A DNA stretch of 64,000 nt. It comes from Sceloporus undulatus (Eukaryota > Chordata > Lepidosauria > Squamata > Phrynosomatidae). Location: positions 21,999,853 through 22,063,852 of the forward strand of contig NC_056529.1 of the NCBI RefSeq assembly GCF_019175285.1, given 5' to 3'. Shown in pieces: positions 46,499-61,400 of this stretch (the first letter of the stretch is position 1; each line of letters starts with the position of its first letter). A program made the translations under genes and the position numbers. The notes beneath the pieces were generated by a model, which saw only the letters and a program-made list of their open reading frames with translations, was not told the origin of the DNA and ran no database searches.

Positions 46499-49400
46499 GC
46501 AGCCTGTTTGCCTTCTCCTACCCTCCTGTTTGTGTTGATCTGTAATCAGCAGTCTGAGCACTTCAAGTTCAGCCCTGAGCAACTCCAAGGGCTCTTTCGG
46601 ATGACTTGTCTCCATCTCAGCTGATTCCTCTGCAGACGAAAGGAAGCTGCCTTTAGAACAGGTTAGGCTACTAGCTCATCTCACCTGGTAGTATCTACTC
46701 TGACTGGCAGTCACCAGTCTCAAGCAGTCTTTTCCCTAAAACCTGCTGCTATTGACCCTCTGAACAGGAGATCCCAGGGATGGAAGCTGGGACTTTGCCT
46801 ATGCAAAGCAGTCCCCCCAAAAAAAAGAAAGGTGTGTATTTCAGCCCAGGTTGCAACAGAGACCTTCTCAACTTAAAAGTCGGCCCAATTTGATGGTGTG
46901 ATCCCAAGGGAGCATTTGCAAAAGCAATGGCTTAGGCAGCTGCTTCACAACCTATAAGTCCTGAGATGTTATTGGACTACTGTTCCCAGAATCCCTCCCC
47001 ACTGTCCATGTTGTTTGGAGTTTGGAGGAGAGTAGTGGGAGAAACCACATTTGGGAACCATTGGTCTAGGATACAATGGGATGCTTACAGTCAAAGTACA
47101 GACCAAGAATGGGCACTCATTGGGGATCAGAGGGCACAAAACAGGTCAAGATTATATCCTAAGAAGCCATTTTCGACAAAACCCCATTTTGGGCGGTGGG
47201 GGGGGGGGGCTGAAGAGCCATGATGACCCCAAAGGTAACAAATGGCCATTGGGCCACCTGACTCCCACCCATTAAAGACTACAGAATATCCACTGTCCAC
47301 AGCAGCTTCTTTCTCCGTCTAGTTTATTTTAATAATAATAATAATAATTTTGTTTTATTTATTTTTTTTTATTTTATTCATTCATTCGTTCATTCATCCA
47401 TCCTAAAGACTAGATGACAGTTCAAGCAACTGACCAAATTTGCCTCCAGACAGAAAACAATATTAAGCCACTTGAGTACATCCTACGTTTCCAGGCCAAT
47501 TTAGCAGCCGGGTTTTGTCACTCCTGATTCACAGACGCAATGCCCCAGGCAGCACTGAACAGACAGCAATTAAACCAGCAAAGCAACCCCATCAATATCA
47601 ACCCAGTTGCACTGAAAGGACAAAAGGAAGCCACTGATTCGATTTTATTTTAGGGACGATTCTGTCCTTGACCAGAGCCACCGCTGGGGGTCAGTGTCCA
47701 CCAAACCATTTCCTCCAGGTCACAAATCAGTGAGCTGGGTTTCTGTTTCATCCCACTCCAGCCCATTGCTGGAGGTTCAAGACTCCATGGTAAAGCTCCA
47801 TCTTTGCATTTAAGGAGAAAGAACAGTAGAGCTCCTCTAAGGTAGTAGCAGCTCATTTCAGAGCATATCAGACCCATTTCACTTCGTTTTGTTGCATTAT
47901 TTACTGCGGACACAGTGCTACAACCCAGCAACAAAAGTATTTTGCCACCTTTCCTTCAAAATCCTCCCAATGCTGATGCTACTACAGAACTTTCCAGCCA
48001 AATGGAGGATGAAGAAGAAAAGGAGGGTTGTGCAGGCATAAAGACTTTATAAGAACGTACATCATTGTCAAGGTTAACTGAGGAGTGACTGTACTCCTCT
48101 ATACATGTAGTACTGCAACACACTTCAGGGTTCGCAAGAGAAACAGGCCAGTACCTTGGGAAAAGAAAAGAATATCAAGTTTTGAAGTGATACTACTTAG
48201 TAGACAAAAGGATTCATCTCACCTTGTAAGAGTTTCTCTTTAGCAGCTTGGCATTCTTCTATATATGTGGCATACATGTTTGGAGGAATTTTTTCAACCC
48301 TGTTTTAGTAGACACACACATTTTTACACTGAAATAGACTAAAGCAAAGCCTGGAAATAGTATTCTTCTAGGCTACAATTTACAATACAAACTATCTTTT
48401 TCAAAACCCCTATCCCCACAATTTTGGACTTGATGCTATTTGTTTGAAGTGCCAATTCTTGTGTTGCAAATATAAATCCTGCAGCCCCCCCTCCCATAGT
48501 TATTTCTGTTACTGTGACAGGTTGAAAAAGAAGAGAGAGGCAAGTTTGGGAGAGCGGTGGGACCATAACATCAACAGGTTTTACTCCTGGTAGGCACTGA
48601 AACAATCCAGAAGACATTGTGATAAACTGAGAACAAAGTAGCCTCACAGGTAACAGCAGAAGAAAAACCTGAAAATGTAAGAAAAAGATGGAGGCATTCC
48701 AGCCCTTTTCACAATCCACTCTTACCTTTTGAGAGAGTCTATCAAAGCCATGCGGGAGTCAGGCGTTTCAGGAAGCTGCAATATTTTAACAACGTGTTTA
48801 AGTATCAGTTTTGACACTGTAGATTTAAATAAGATGCTTTTCACTCTGCACTCTTATTCTGAGTGTGAATATATATATATATATATATATATGAATAAAT
48901 ATACGTATGACTAAGTGAAACAGGAAAGCAACTGCAATTACTTTTGTCACCAAAATTTCTCGCTTAAAACCAAAACAAATGTAAGGATACTAACCACACG
49001 TGGTACAAGCAAAGCAGGAATAAAGCGTGTAGTATAGTAGGACTGTCTGAAAATACTGAAACAAGAAAGCAGATGGAAGTTAAGTGAAATTTAATCACAG
49101 CTAAAAACCAGAGCATTGGCCAAGAGTCATTTTTTAAAAGAAAGGAAAAACACAACCCAAAATATTTATTTCAGCAACCAAGCACATATTATCCCTTTCA
49201 TTTATTTTGTTATAGGTGAATTTCACCACAGGGAAAAGGAAGTAACAGACATGTAGGTGTCCAGAAAGGAAGAAAGGCCCTCTCCTTCATCCAAGGCAGG
49301 GGCAGCATGAACTGCCATTCAAAACAGCTTCCTCAAAACAAAATTTCAATTTGAGGTCTTTCTGTATGGGTTGTTCATGAGATTTGTCAACATATCCAAA

Positions 49401-52400
49401 CAATGTTCCTGTTGTTCTAGACTATTAGCTGGCAATTCCTGATACCAGGAGCAACAATGAAGTGGGTGTCAAAATGAATGTATAAAACAGGAAGATTAAA
49501 GGAGATCATACCTAGCTTCCATCACAGTTGCTGGGATCTTCCCAGTGTTTTCAAATATCTGTACAGCCTTTTCCACATCCTGAATTGCCTGATGGTGTGG
49601 CTGATGCACATTCACACCACAAAGGGAAGAGAGAATGTTTTAATCATTCTGGCATGTTCTTTTGGCTTCACAACTGTCTCGCCAACCTACAGGAGGCACT
49701 AATGGTTCAGAACATTTTGGTGATGGGAACAATGACAGAAAAGCATGAAAACAATAAGACCACCAAAAGAAAGAAAGTTGTATCAGAAAAATGTGTGGAT
49801 CCCTATCTTCCTAATTTCATCAGGAAATTCATTAGGAGGTGCTCCCAATGTGAAGAAGCAGATTTTAGGAAACGGATGCAGTTTTGGTTCTAGCAGAAAA
49901 GATTCTAGCATGATACAAACAGCAAAATCAAGCAGGGACCAACCCAAATCTATTTTGTGCTATTAACAAGCTGCAACAATGATGTACAAGGATGAAAAAA
50001 ACACCTTGCACCAGGGACAAAGTAAATCACTTGATTCAGAACCTGACATGCAGGAGTCAGCAGTTCACCCTCCTACACTTTAAAAACAACACTCCAAAGC
50101 AGAGTTTGTTAGGCTGCATTTCCACAGAAAGTGAGCCACTCTGAACATCCCTGACCAGAATGCAGAAAGAGATGTAGAACCAGGTGAATAAATAACTAGC
50201 TCGGTTTGATCTCCTCGAAGCAGGAATGCATATACATTCCTCTCATGGAAATTAAATTAAACTTGCATAGTTGGCTCTGTTATCCGTGCTGAGCATTTTA
50301 AGTTAGAACTTTTGTCTCCATAACAAACAATCCAGAAGGGTCTGAAGATGTGGCAAGGTCTGGTTCTCAGATACCTGGACAGCTTCCTTTGGAGAAGATA
50401 AATCCTCATAGAGACCCATGTCTTCTATAGAAACCTGAAACGATATTGAGAAAAAGAGAAGCAGAGTTTGAGGGTGTGAGGTCTCCATGGGAGATGGGAT
50501 CCAGCTCCGGAACCTGTGGGTCCCTGAACAGAAGTGAGAAGATCATCAGAGCTTAAGAAAAGGTACCTTTTTTGGACTATAGCCCCCAGAACCCCCAGCC
50601 ATGGCCAAATTCCATGCTGACTAGGGATTCTGGGGCTGTAGTTCAGCATCTTGCATAAGGACGCAAATACCAGTTGAAAAGACAGACTCTGGCAATTCTT
50701 TCTCTCTTTTTGGAAACTGGAAAAAAGAATCAGGCTTCCTCCACTGACCTTGAAATCGGTCAGACGGGTTTTGGCTAAAGCAATGTATTCCAGGAGCAAC
50801 GGGCGGTACTTGGATGGCACAAATGGCGGATGCATGATGTGCACCTAGAGAAGACATGAAAACAAGTCAGCTGATGGCTTCAGGATGTGGCTTGTTTTCT
50901 CCACAGCCTGCTTTTCTCCCAAGGCACATTAAAACAGAATTATAGAATCAGAAATGTAAGATGCCCTAAGGTGTGCAGTTGTTCGTTGATCCACAAAGCA
51001 AAAAATTGGAGCACAGGTGGTATACCAGAACAGCTGCTCAAGGAATGAGAGGCTGTTTCCATCACTCAGGAAAACAGATGGTTGTCTAGTTCAAGTGGAC
51101 TGTGGAGAAGGAAGAGCTCACCACTGCTGTCCTACCATGTCTCCCAAGTAAGTGGAGCAGTGGATCCATTCCAGGTTTTAATCCTTTAAAGCTAGCCAAA
51201 ACCTGGAGGAGCCTCTGCCAGCTGGCACCATTGGCCACTTGTCCAGCTTGAAACCATTTCCTATGACTTTTCAGAAGTTCCACCACACAGCTGGATTTAG
51301 TTTACACAAATTGCACTGCAGCTCCATACTTTTGTAGGGTGGGGCTGCATCTACATTGCACAATTAATACTGTTTGATACCACTTTGATGGGTGTGTGGG
51401 ATGCACCCTACAGAGCCCTTTACTCCAGTGGTACTCAAAGTGGGGGTCCATGGATTGGCACCAGCCCACCTTTGCAAGGCGAGTAATTTCTCCTCACCTT
51501 CAAGTACTGGGGGGCTTCAAAAGGCACCAACTCTGACAGGAACTTGAAGAGGAAGATCAAGGCCTTCTTAGTGCTGCTGTGGAAGCCGCTGGCACTCCCA
51601 AAGGCAACCTGGGAAAGAGAGCAATGCAAGAAGAGGCTCTTCCTGCCTCCAACATGGTTAGAGAAAACTTTGGAGTATCCGCTTGTGATGCACTGATCTA
51701 GTGAGCTGGGCTTCTGTTGCCAGGCAGATGGAATTTGGGAGTCTTTGTCGGTATCACAGCCAAGCAATAGCCGCTGCCCCAGGAACAGGAGACCAACTGA
51801 GCTTCCCAAATTCCCATGGATTCAGTGCATCTACACTAGTTGGAACTAACCGTATGATTTAGGCGGGGGAGCTCTTACCTTAAACCACTCTGAGTAAGGC
51901 ATAAATATTGCAGGTCCTTCCAGGGCTGCCTGGCGGGTGATCAAGAAGGCCGTCATCATGTTTTCCAAGTCATAGTTCTGAAAAGCGTTCTTCAGCAGTT
52001 GGCCCAGGAAGTCTAGAAAAATAGCCCAGCAAGAATTCCATTGGCAGATTTAGTTGGTAATAATTGTGTGCTCAATTTATGCCCCACCTTTATTTTATGT
52101 ATTGACTCATATATTTAATTTATACTCCACCTTTCTGGCAATACGGAAGCCAAAGTGGGGTTTACAACGCAAGTGAAAACAAAACAGCTACAACAAGAGG
52201 AGAATGGGAAGAAGCTCAGACTGCAAATATTAGAGACAAAAACCAACCTTGCCCTCCCAATCCCATGTCACTTAAAAATGTTGTTGTTGTTGTTGTGTGC
52301 CTTCAAGTTGTTTCCAATTTATGGCAATCCAATGGAGAAACTATCACTAGGTTTTCTAGGGCTGTGTGTGACTCGCCCAAGATCACCCAGTAAGTTTCCA

Positions 52401-55400
52401 TGGCTGAGCAGGGAATCGAACCCTGGCCTCCAGAGTTGCTTAAACTGCTGCACCATACTGGTTCTCCACTTGACAATAGCAATAATGTAATGGGGACTGA
52501 ATTTTTAAAATTTCCAAGACACTGTAAGATTTGGCAAAAGCAGCATATTCAAACTGGGAACACTTGGTAGAAAAGTCAATATTCTCTGCGGCTTGTTCCT
52601 GGGTCACATGCTACCAGCCATTTTATTTTCCCCATCTGTTGCTTTTGGCTTTTTAGCAAGGAAGGGACAAGACTACCAACCTCCAGCCCAGCCGCCTCCT
52701 CTAGGCTCCGTTATCTACCTTTAATCAACGATTCTGCTTCAGAATGACAGATTAACAGTGTGGAAACACAGGAGAGGATGTGATGCCAGTTCACTTCGCT
52801 TGCCTCCAGGACTTGCTGCAAATGGTGGATCAGCTCCTCCGCCTTGAACAGCACAAAGAGCTAGGAGGAGAAAGAAAACAACCCAAGGATGCTGGAAAAT
52901 CACCCAACTGACCGTTTGCTACTGAAAATATGTTAAAGTCTCTTCTGATATATTTGGTTGGATGATGCAGTGGGGCACTGACTCAAGGTGCTAGGAGTTG
53001 CCATCCAACATCACCTGGAAAGCTGCAAGATTCCCACCCCAACGTCCATGATGACATAATAAGATTTATCAGCAGAGATTTAAATGGTTCTCCCTTCTTG
53101 CTTTTAATTAAAAACAAAAACATAACACCAAAATAAAAGATACTTGCTTACGTCCCTTTTACTTCCACCTGTAACCCCTCACTCCGTTTTACAGGCTTCT
53201 TGGCACAAGAAAACTTTTTTGTGGGGCTTCATGCTCTCCATTTCTACTGCTGTTGCCTAGTCTTCCTATGACAGAAAGCAGGTTTCAACCTAAACCTGCT
53301 CTGCCTAAACATTCCAGATTATTTTATGGGGACTGAGAAGTGATGGTACAGTTCCAGGAATTAAGTCATTTTTAGGAAAGTTTTTAAAAAGTCAGAGAAA
53401 GGGACTGCGCTAAAATAGTCCTATTCCCACCCCATTAAGGAAGACCTACTTTACGGTAGAGCAAGGTAAGCACTGTGTTGGTCCTTGCAAAGCTCCATTC
53501 TTTCTGGAGGCAGATGGCATCAGAAACTGCTTGGCGAAAATGGAAAGAAAAAGAAAAGTGATTTTACAGAACAGTAAGACCAGTGCTGCTGACACATAAA
53601 AATAATCAGCCATTCTCTTGCTTTTGCCTAACAGAGTAGGGCAGTCAATGATTTCTCATGCAACAATAACCCAAAGACCTCATGTACAGGCCTTCCGATG
53701 AAGAACTAAGTCAAGGAGGGTGAAAACATGAGGCAGTGTGAGAAGGTAGAGAGTTCACACTCCCCATAAAGAACAGCAGGGCTATCTTTATGCAGGGCAT
53801 GCTAGAAGAGAAAGCTACAAGAGAAGGCTTCCAGACCAGGCTTGTGAATCAGAAAGCCTGTGGGTGGATCCCCACATTCCACCTTCCTCCAGAGAAGTCA
53901 AAAGGGGATGGCCCCTCTGAGCTAATAATTCCACCTAAAACCAATGAAGAGCAGTTACATTAACTATGAATAATACACAATGCAGCAAGGGTATTTGGGG
54001 CATCCGGATCAATCAGTTTAAGAGCTAATAAAACCTGCCGCCACACTTGCACAATTAATGCACTTTGACACCACTTTAAGTGCCATGGCTCCATCCTATG
54101 GAATCCTGGGATTTGTAGTTTGTTGTGGCACTGGAGCTCTATGACAGAGAAGGCTAGCTATCTCATAAAATGACAAACCCCATCCCATGGCAGTTACACC
54201 AGCGTCAAACTGTATTAATTTTGCAGTGGGGATTATCTCTGTGTGAGGCTTTTATGTATCTACAGTAGCTTGTGCATGCACTCCCAATCAGGGTAAGCCA
54301 AGAGAAATCCTAGTTTGGCCCCCTCAGCAGGCAGCTGAGGGGCTTCTGTGTGGCCCAGTGAACTTTTTCCTGATTCTGGAACTCCTACCTTTTAGCTGAG
54401 GGTTGTAGGTAAGAACCTGGGCCAAAGTGTGACTGAAGAACTCCCTCAGAGACTCAGGGTGTATTGTGCCTTGGTATGCCGTCACAGTGAATACACAGAG
54501 CCTATAAGTGAAAGGCAGCAAAGAAAAGCTCTTAGTGCTCAAGAACAATGACTCACCACACGGGGATTACTGTTTAATGACTCCAGTCTTCTTGCTGAAC
54601 TGCCATTCAGTGGGAAGGCTGTCAAAATGTATATAAATATTTATAATTTTTTAACAATGTTTGCAAAAAAAAAAATACACCGATATATCAAATGGTAATC
54701 TGCTGCACAAAAGCAAAGAAGAGTGAGAGATGCAACTCAAAAGAAAAACTAGAATCAGGAAAAGATTTAAGCATATCACGTTTCCAGGAACTGTACCAAA
54801 TGGGTCTAGAAATAGCAATCTCAGGGGAAAGAACAAAGAAAGAAACTGCCTCCTTTAATTTGCAGCTAGGAATGTAATGAATCCTTGCAGAAAAAGCTGG
54901 AGGTGAAAAATAGGGACTGCTGTGAAAAAGCCTGTTAATTTCAAAAAGGCGTCTAGGGCACAGGTGGGAATAATGGAGCCCTCCAGATATTGTTGGACTT
55001 CATCTCCCAGCATGCCTGCTATTGGCTATGCTGGCTAGGGCTTCTGAGATTGTAGCCCAGCAAAGTTCACAGTCCAGGGATGGGATTTTCCAATCTCTTC
55101 CAACTGGCCTGTTAAACTGTTCCACTGTTTATTGATTAAAATAAGTGATGGCTTTAATGTTTAAATCCTTTTAATGGTAGTGTTAGCTGCCTTGAGCACT
55201 CTCTGTTGTTAGTGGAAAGTCAGGATAAAAGTGCTTGTTCTTATCTCTTGCCAAATCCTCTATTTGGCTGTGAGATTGTAGATGGCTTATAAATGGAAGG
55301 ATTTGCATAACCTATTCATTACAGACAATTGGTGGGAAAGAATTGGGCCCTCATGCTTCTGGAGCAATTGAAATGTCAAAATAAACATCCTACAAATGAA

Positions 55401-58400
55401 CTTCAGGAAGACAATAAACTTTAATAGTGATTGGTTTCACTTTATTGCATGTGTCAACCAAAACAAAGATGTCTCTCCAATCCCGTATTGTCTTTTGGAA
55501 TGACATTTTGTCTTGAGCTATTACACCTGTAGTATTGTTTGAGTCATTATGTTATTGCTTGACACAACGTCTTGATGCAGGGATAGGTTTTGTATATATC
55601 TCTTGTCTGTTATGGAGTGGGTTTATCATTGTGTATGTGGGGGTTTTTTAAACTGAGTTTTATTTTATTTTTAATTAAAAATGCAGGTAAACCAACAAAA
55701 AACAAACAAACACCTGTCTGCTTTCAGGGTCAGACTGTGTTCCCCTTATCATTTTATCACTTTCAGAAAAATGCACACCACACAATCCTTTGCAAAAACT
55801 GCTAGAAAAGGAGAGATGCTCACCAGCGTTTCACAGCCTTCAGGGTGGAAGCATCTTCCTGCTTCTCTTTGGCTACAGAATCAAGCACCCCTAAACAGAA
55901 AAGAAAAAGACAGAGGCCCCTTACAGACGGGCAAAATGTGGCGTGGCGACAGCAGTACTAGGGTTAGGGAGTGCGCACCATGCAGATGCTCTTTAACCCT
56001 AGTACGTACTGGCGGTGTCAAAATGGTGGTGCCCTGTCTACATGGGCGCCGCCATTTTGACATGACGGACGCCTAGAGTCCGCACATCCCAGTGTCATTG
56101 TGACGCCGCGAGTGCACCATTGGCGCACTGTGGCGTCACAATTGCGCTGCAGAAAGAACCCACTTTTTGCAGGTTCTTTTTGCTGCGTGAGGGAGCCACA
56201 CGGTTTGTCCGCTACAGCTCCCTCACGCAGCAAACCAAGGCACCGGCAGACCACCCTTTCTGGGCAGTCTGTATAACACCTAAGTCTCTGAAAGCATCTT
56301 CAAGAGGTCAAAGAAAGCCAGGTAGAATAAGGTTAAACAATTCAGAAGAAGCCATTTGGGAAAGAAACACTCAAGCGCAGAGGAAAATTGTGCTCATCCT
56401 TTTAAAGAGCTGACCTCATTAAGAGAAGGAGGGAAAAGAAACAATTCATCAACTGCTGGAACCATTATGAGCATTTTCGTAAGAGGCAACGAGAGGGAAA
56501 CAATTAACCCTGACCTTGAACCACTTTACAGATTTTGGGATGCGCAATTTTCATGTTGAAAGAATGCCCTAATATTGAGACTGCAGATGTAACTGGGGTG
56601 CAAGCTACAAGGATGATTTAGTGCTGAACAAGTGCCGCTGTAGTGAATCCCAGCTGCGCATGAGCATGGCAGTGCATGACAAAAGCTATTGGCACGGAGT
56701 CTGAAGATTCATGGGACCCAAACATGCCAATGGTACGGCATGCTGAGAGATGTGACAAGCAGCATGAGGACAACTGTCCCATGGTGAGCCTTTGGTGGGG
56801 TAGCATGAGGATACATTTTGGGTGCGCTACTGAAAATCATATAGAAGCATAATTTATAGATTTCCATTTTGTTGTTGACTCCAGCAAATACTATATTGGA
56901 GTTAAAATGTGTTTGTGTCATCTCCGTAATCAAAGCCTGGGAAAACGACTTTTTTGGCTACAGCTTCCAGAATCCATATAGACATCAGTCAGGTTGCTAT
57001 GTATTCTGGAAGCTGCAATACAAAACACAGTTTCTACACTCTGCACAGAATATTGTCCAAGCTGCTCCTGTTTCACATTACAGCTCCTTATCCTAATTTC
57101 TACCCTACAAATATAGAGGCAATTGAAAAACTAATTATGTACACAACACATCCGAGAATGTAAAAAATTGCCACTGTAATTTAGATCCCAATGCAATTGC
57201 TTTCCGCATCTAAAACTTACATGCCAGCATTCTCTCAAGGACATCACGGCAAATCTATTAAACAAAAACAAAAACAACACAGAGCGAACACAAAAGTTAT
57301 AATTAATTTTTAACTCCCTGGGTTTTTAGGAAGAGTCAAAGACCCACAAATTCACAGCTGATGACTCAAGATTGCTCCTTTGTTTTGTCCCATACAAGCT
57401 AGGATCAGAGCTAAAAGAAATTACTTCTGTGGACTCCAATTCCCCAAATCCCCTGGCTAGCCTTGCCAGATGGGCTGGGGAGGGTCTGGGAATTGTAGTC
57501 CAAACCCACCATGTTTGCAAGCTTTTTAAACCAAAGAGCATATAGGGCTGCTTTAACCAAGTTACTCCATTGCTCCATATACTGTAGCTTAGCAGTGTCC
57601 ATCCTGACTGGCAGAAGCTTCCCAGGGTTTGGGGCAGGGTTTTGGCCTCTCCTCCCAATCCAACGCTCCTTACAGACTGAACCAAAGACCTGCTGCAGGG
57701 ACTCTTATTCTATTCATTCATTCATCCCTACATTGGTAGAAACTCTGTTTTATGAACAGTAGCAATCCTTGGCAACATTATTCCATCCTTACTTTGGACA
57801 GATTCTGCAATTCCAACTTCTTTACAGGCTCATACATCTTCTGAAATCTATGACGTAGGAAGACAGCTGCAAAGTCTACAAATTAAAGCCAGATTTATTG
57901 TCAGTGCTTCGATATGCCAGAATATTATGCTGGCAGAAAAAGCAAGCCCTAGAATATTCCGAACATTAGCTCAGAGAGAGAAAATCAGCAGTTGTTTGGC
58001 TATTTGGCTGCTGCTCTTTAAACTCTTTGTGCCAATCCTCATCAAAGGTGGGACCTGCCAGCTCAGAAAATGTGTTGCGTTCAGATGCCAAGGTTACCTG
58101 TCAGGATGGTCCCCAGTGGCTCTGTTTCCAGAGAAGGACTTTCTAAGTGGTGGCACAGAAGACGGAGGCTGTTGCACAACCAGTCCACCAAAGTGGGGGC
58201 ATCTGGGTTGCTAAGAAGACACAAGACACAGCAGTTGGCCTCCCTTGCTCTTTTCCACTGGGCAGTTACTTTTTGGTCTACATTTCCCAGTATCCCCCAG
58301 CCAATTGCCCTGGTGCCTGGGGGATTCTGGAAGCTGTAATCCCAAAAAGTCATAACTTTGTCAAACCCTGCCTTTGGTGCACTAATTTGCCACTGACAAT

Positions 58401-61400
58401 CTGTCATCAGGATTTGGTTTTCTTTCAGGGTTGTGAAAAGGGAAGGCTGACTCTCAAAGCAGCTTTTCTTCGGGAACAGCAAATCTCGTTTAAGATGCTA
58501 TGATGCACAGCCTGTGCATGGCAGTCAAGAGCATCTTTATCTTCCAAGCACAAAATACAAACTGCTGCAGGAAAAAAAGAGTCCAAATGTCTGGCAAATG
58601 TAAGGTCAAGCCAGAAATGCATGCAAGGGGCTAAGACCTAACATACTTTTCCAGCAGCTCTTCCAAGCTAACAAGGCCTTCTCTGTGCAGTTGCCATGCG
58701 ATGTCCAGGGTAAGTGGACTCTGAGGAGAAAATAATGCTGCAGTAAGAGCATGAATCATGCCAAGATTGTGATTACTATTATTTTATGTACAGTATCTCC
58801 AGCTTTCTTCCCAGCCTTGAGATTCAAAGTGATATACAAAAGCTACAATGGACACAAGCAAAAAGTTCACATCATACAACTTAACCATTACATCCTTCAC
58901 AAGTACAGTGTCATGCTTCATAAACCTGTTCTCCGTCATTTGCTATTGGTTTGCAGATATTTTCAGACATCAGAGGAAGAACCCAAAGAACCTGTATTTC
59001 TCCACTGGAGTTAAAAACTGCCTTTTAGCATCCATGGATTAAGAGGCAAAATCTATTAACTGCTCTCCAGACCAATCTTTGTAGGTGTGTGGTTTCTTTT
59101 CAAGAACTTCACCCATCTTACCTGCATTTTCCACATTTCTTGTGCAAACTGCAAATGGCTGAAAGCATTCTGTGTAGATAAGTCCTTCAAGGTGTGGAGC
59201 AAGCAAGACAACTTTTTCTGTAGTTGAAAAGGAGAAAAGTGAAGTTAGGGTTGGAAAGTCAGACAGTACATTATAAGAAACATTTTTTGGTCAATTAATT
59301 GCCTGCCTTTTAAACCATCTAAGTACAGCTACACTCAGCAACTGCAACATGACACAACCACCTCTTACTCTTTGCTCTCCTTTCAGCAGCATGGCGTGGC
59401 CAGACTCTGCAGAGATCTTCTCCACATTTCTAGCAGCTGTCTGGGCTGAGAGAATGCCCACCGGCACCCCCAGGGCAGCGGCCTGATCCTGCAAAGCTGA
59501 GACTAGGGTGCAAAAAAAGAGACACAGGTATGAACACAAGCTCTTCTCAATGTAATACAAAAGCCAAGGATCAGAATAATAGTTGGAAGAGACCTCAAGG
59601 GTCATCCAGTCCCAGCTGCTGCCATGCACTCCTGATGGAGGACCATCTTGCCTCTGTTTGAAAACTTCTGAAAAAGAAGATGCTGCCACCCTCCAAGGCA
59701 AAAACACCTTCCGCTGTCAAACAGCTCTTACCTCAGGGAGTTCTTCCTAATGTTTAGATGGAATCTCTTCCCCTATAGCTGGATCCCATTACCCAGTGTC
59801 CTAGTCTCTGGAGTAGCAGAAGACAAGCTTGCTCCTTCTTCCATATGACATCCTTTCAAATATTTAAATATGTCTATCATGTCACCTCTTAACCTTCTCT
59901 TCTCTAGGATAAACACACCCAAAGTTGCAACCAGGGAGAAAAGTAGAGCTAGAAATCATGCAAACCTCCAGATATATGGTGAGAGTATAAATCCAAGTAT
60001 CCACCACCACTGGCTCTGCTGGCTTAGGGCTGCTGGGAAGTGCAGTCCAACAATATCAAGAGGGCTGCATGATCCCTACCCCGGCTTCAAGATAGTTTCC
60101 CAAATTTCACTAGGGAATAGCAAGATGGGTGGAGGAAGGAGGTGGGTAATTTCAGGGGAAATGTACAGAGAGCATTGTCTCTGTTAGGATCAGCCAAATT
60201 TAGTTACCAGCATCTCCAGCCAAAAAAAACTCAGGCTGAAGGGCCAGGAAGGATCCTCGCTCCAAATCATATTTTATGGCAGCAGCATTGGACAAGATAG
60301 ACACAATCAGTTGAATATTCTTATCTGACGGAACAGATTGACTTGACTTGTTTTAGCCATTCTTTCAAGCAAAACAGGTTCTCCTTCACTCACCTACAAA
60401 GAGGTCTGGAACTGAAGTTTCTCTGCCATCTGTGCCTGAATTACTAGGAACGAATGCCTTCTTACCGACAGGACTTCCTACCTGGTGAAGATAAAAAGAA
60501 AAGGGGGGGATCAGAGAGGTGATCAGATTGTTTTTATTGGTATGTATTCAACAAACACTCTCCCCTCCACTCAGTCTGTTCCAGATCCAGCCTATTGGCG
60601 ATCTTAAAACATTTTGGTATTACAGTACTAACACTGCAAACATCTTACAGTACATAAAGAAATGTATTACTTCTCTGAAATGAAGACAGTCTCACTGAAT
60701 GTCTTAAGGGGGGAAACATGCCACAGACAGGAAAGAAATATTTGGCCTAGATGTCTGTACATTCCTAATTCAAATACAAAGCTTGGAAAAGGGGAATAGG
60801 TATTACTACAAGCCTGGAGTTGACATGGCAAAAAGCACTCTGTGTTCAAACATTATCTTCGGGATAAGGCAGGATAGGATGGCAAATCTCATAGGGTTTT
60901 CTTAGGCAAGGAATCCTGAAGGGTGTTTTTTGCCAGTTCCTTCCTCTGAAAAGCAGAGTCTACAGTACCTGGTATTCATTGGCAGTCTCCCATCCAAGTA
61001 CTAACCAGGAACAAACCTGCTTTGTTTCCAAAATCAGGGTGTCTTCAAGGTGATTAGGCCTACATATTTGTTGCTGTGTGCCTTCAAGTCATTTCCAACT
61101 TATGGGGACCCCAAGGAGACTTTACCATGTTTTCCTTAGCAAATTTCTTCAGAGGGGGGTTGCCATTGCCTTCCCCTGAGGCTGAAAGAGTATGAACTTC
61201 CCAGGGTACATATACACTCATCCCTCCATAGTTGCGGCTTTGATTATTCATGGATTTGATTACTATGTTCTCTCTAGGAATATCTAGGTCCTCCAGTGAA
61301 ACTCTATGGGCAACTTTAACCAAAAGTTGCAATGAAACATATCCTAGAGAGGATACTCTACTAGGCCTTTGTAGCTCCTCTGGAGCAGTTCTATGGTCAG

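Larger units (their letters stand above)
41155..51608 (-). other. FANCA: FANCA coding exons 15-29
   Basis: Exon positions: e15 51498-51608, e16 50749-50844, e17 50375-50434, e18 49512-49600, e19 48995-49055, e20 48726-48775, e21 48223-48299, e22 46522-46629, e23 46036-46178, e24 45129-45199, e25 44917-45016, e26 43647-43849, e27 42979-43075, e28 42106-42282, e29 41155-41228. Exons 21, 23, 25 and 26 are longer than I recall for human by multiples of three (3, 6, 6 and 15 nt), and exon 22 is 6 nt shorter. The donor of e23 sits at the start of a (GT)n run. Confidence 0.92.

Noticed and set aside
58425-58622. Minus-strand frame with [19 protein letters not shown] that looked like FANCA exon 7
   Set aside because: The reading phase from exon 6 does not fit its best acceptors and no usable donor follows. 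The true exon 7 at 58098-58210 has the right phase, the 113-nt length and a better match ([19 protein letters not shown]).
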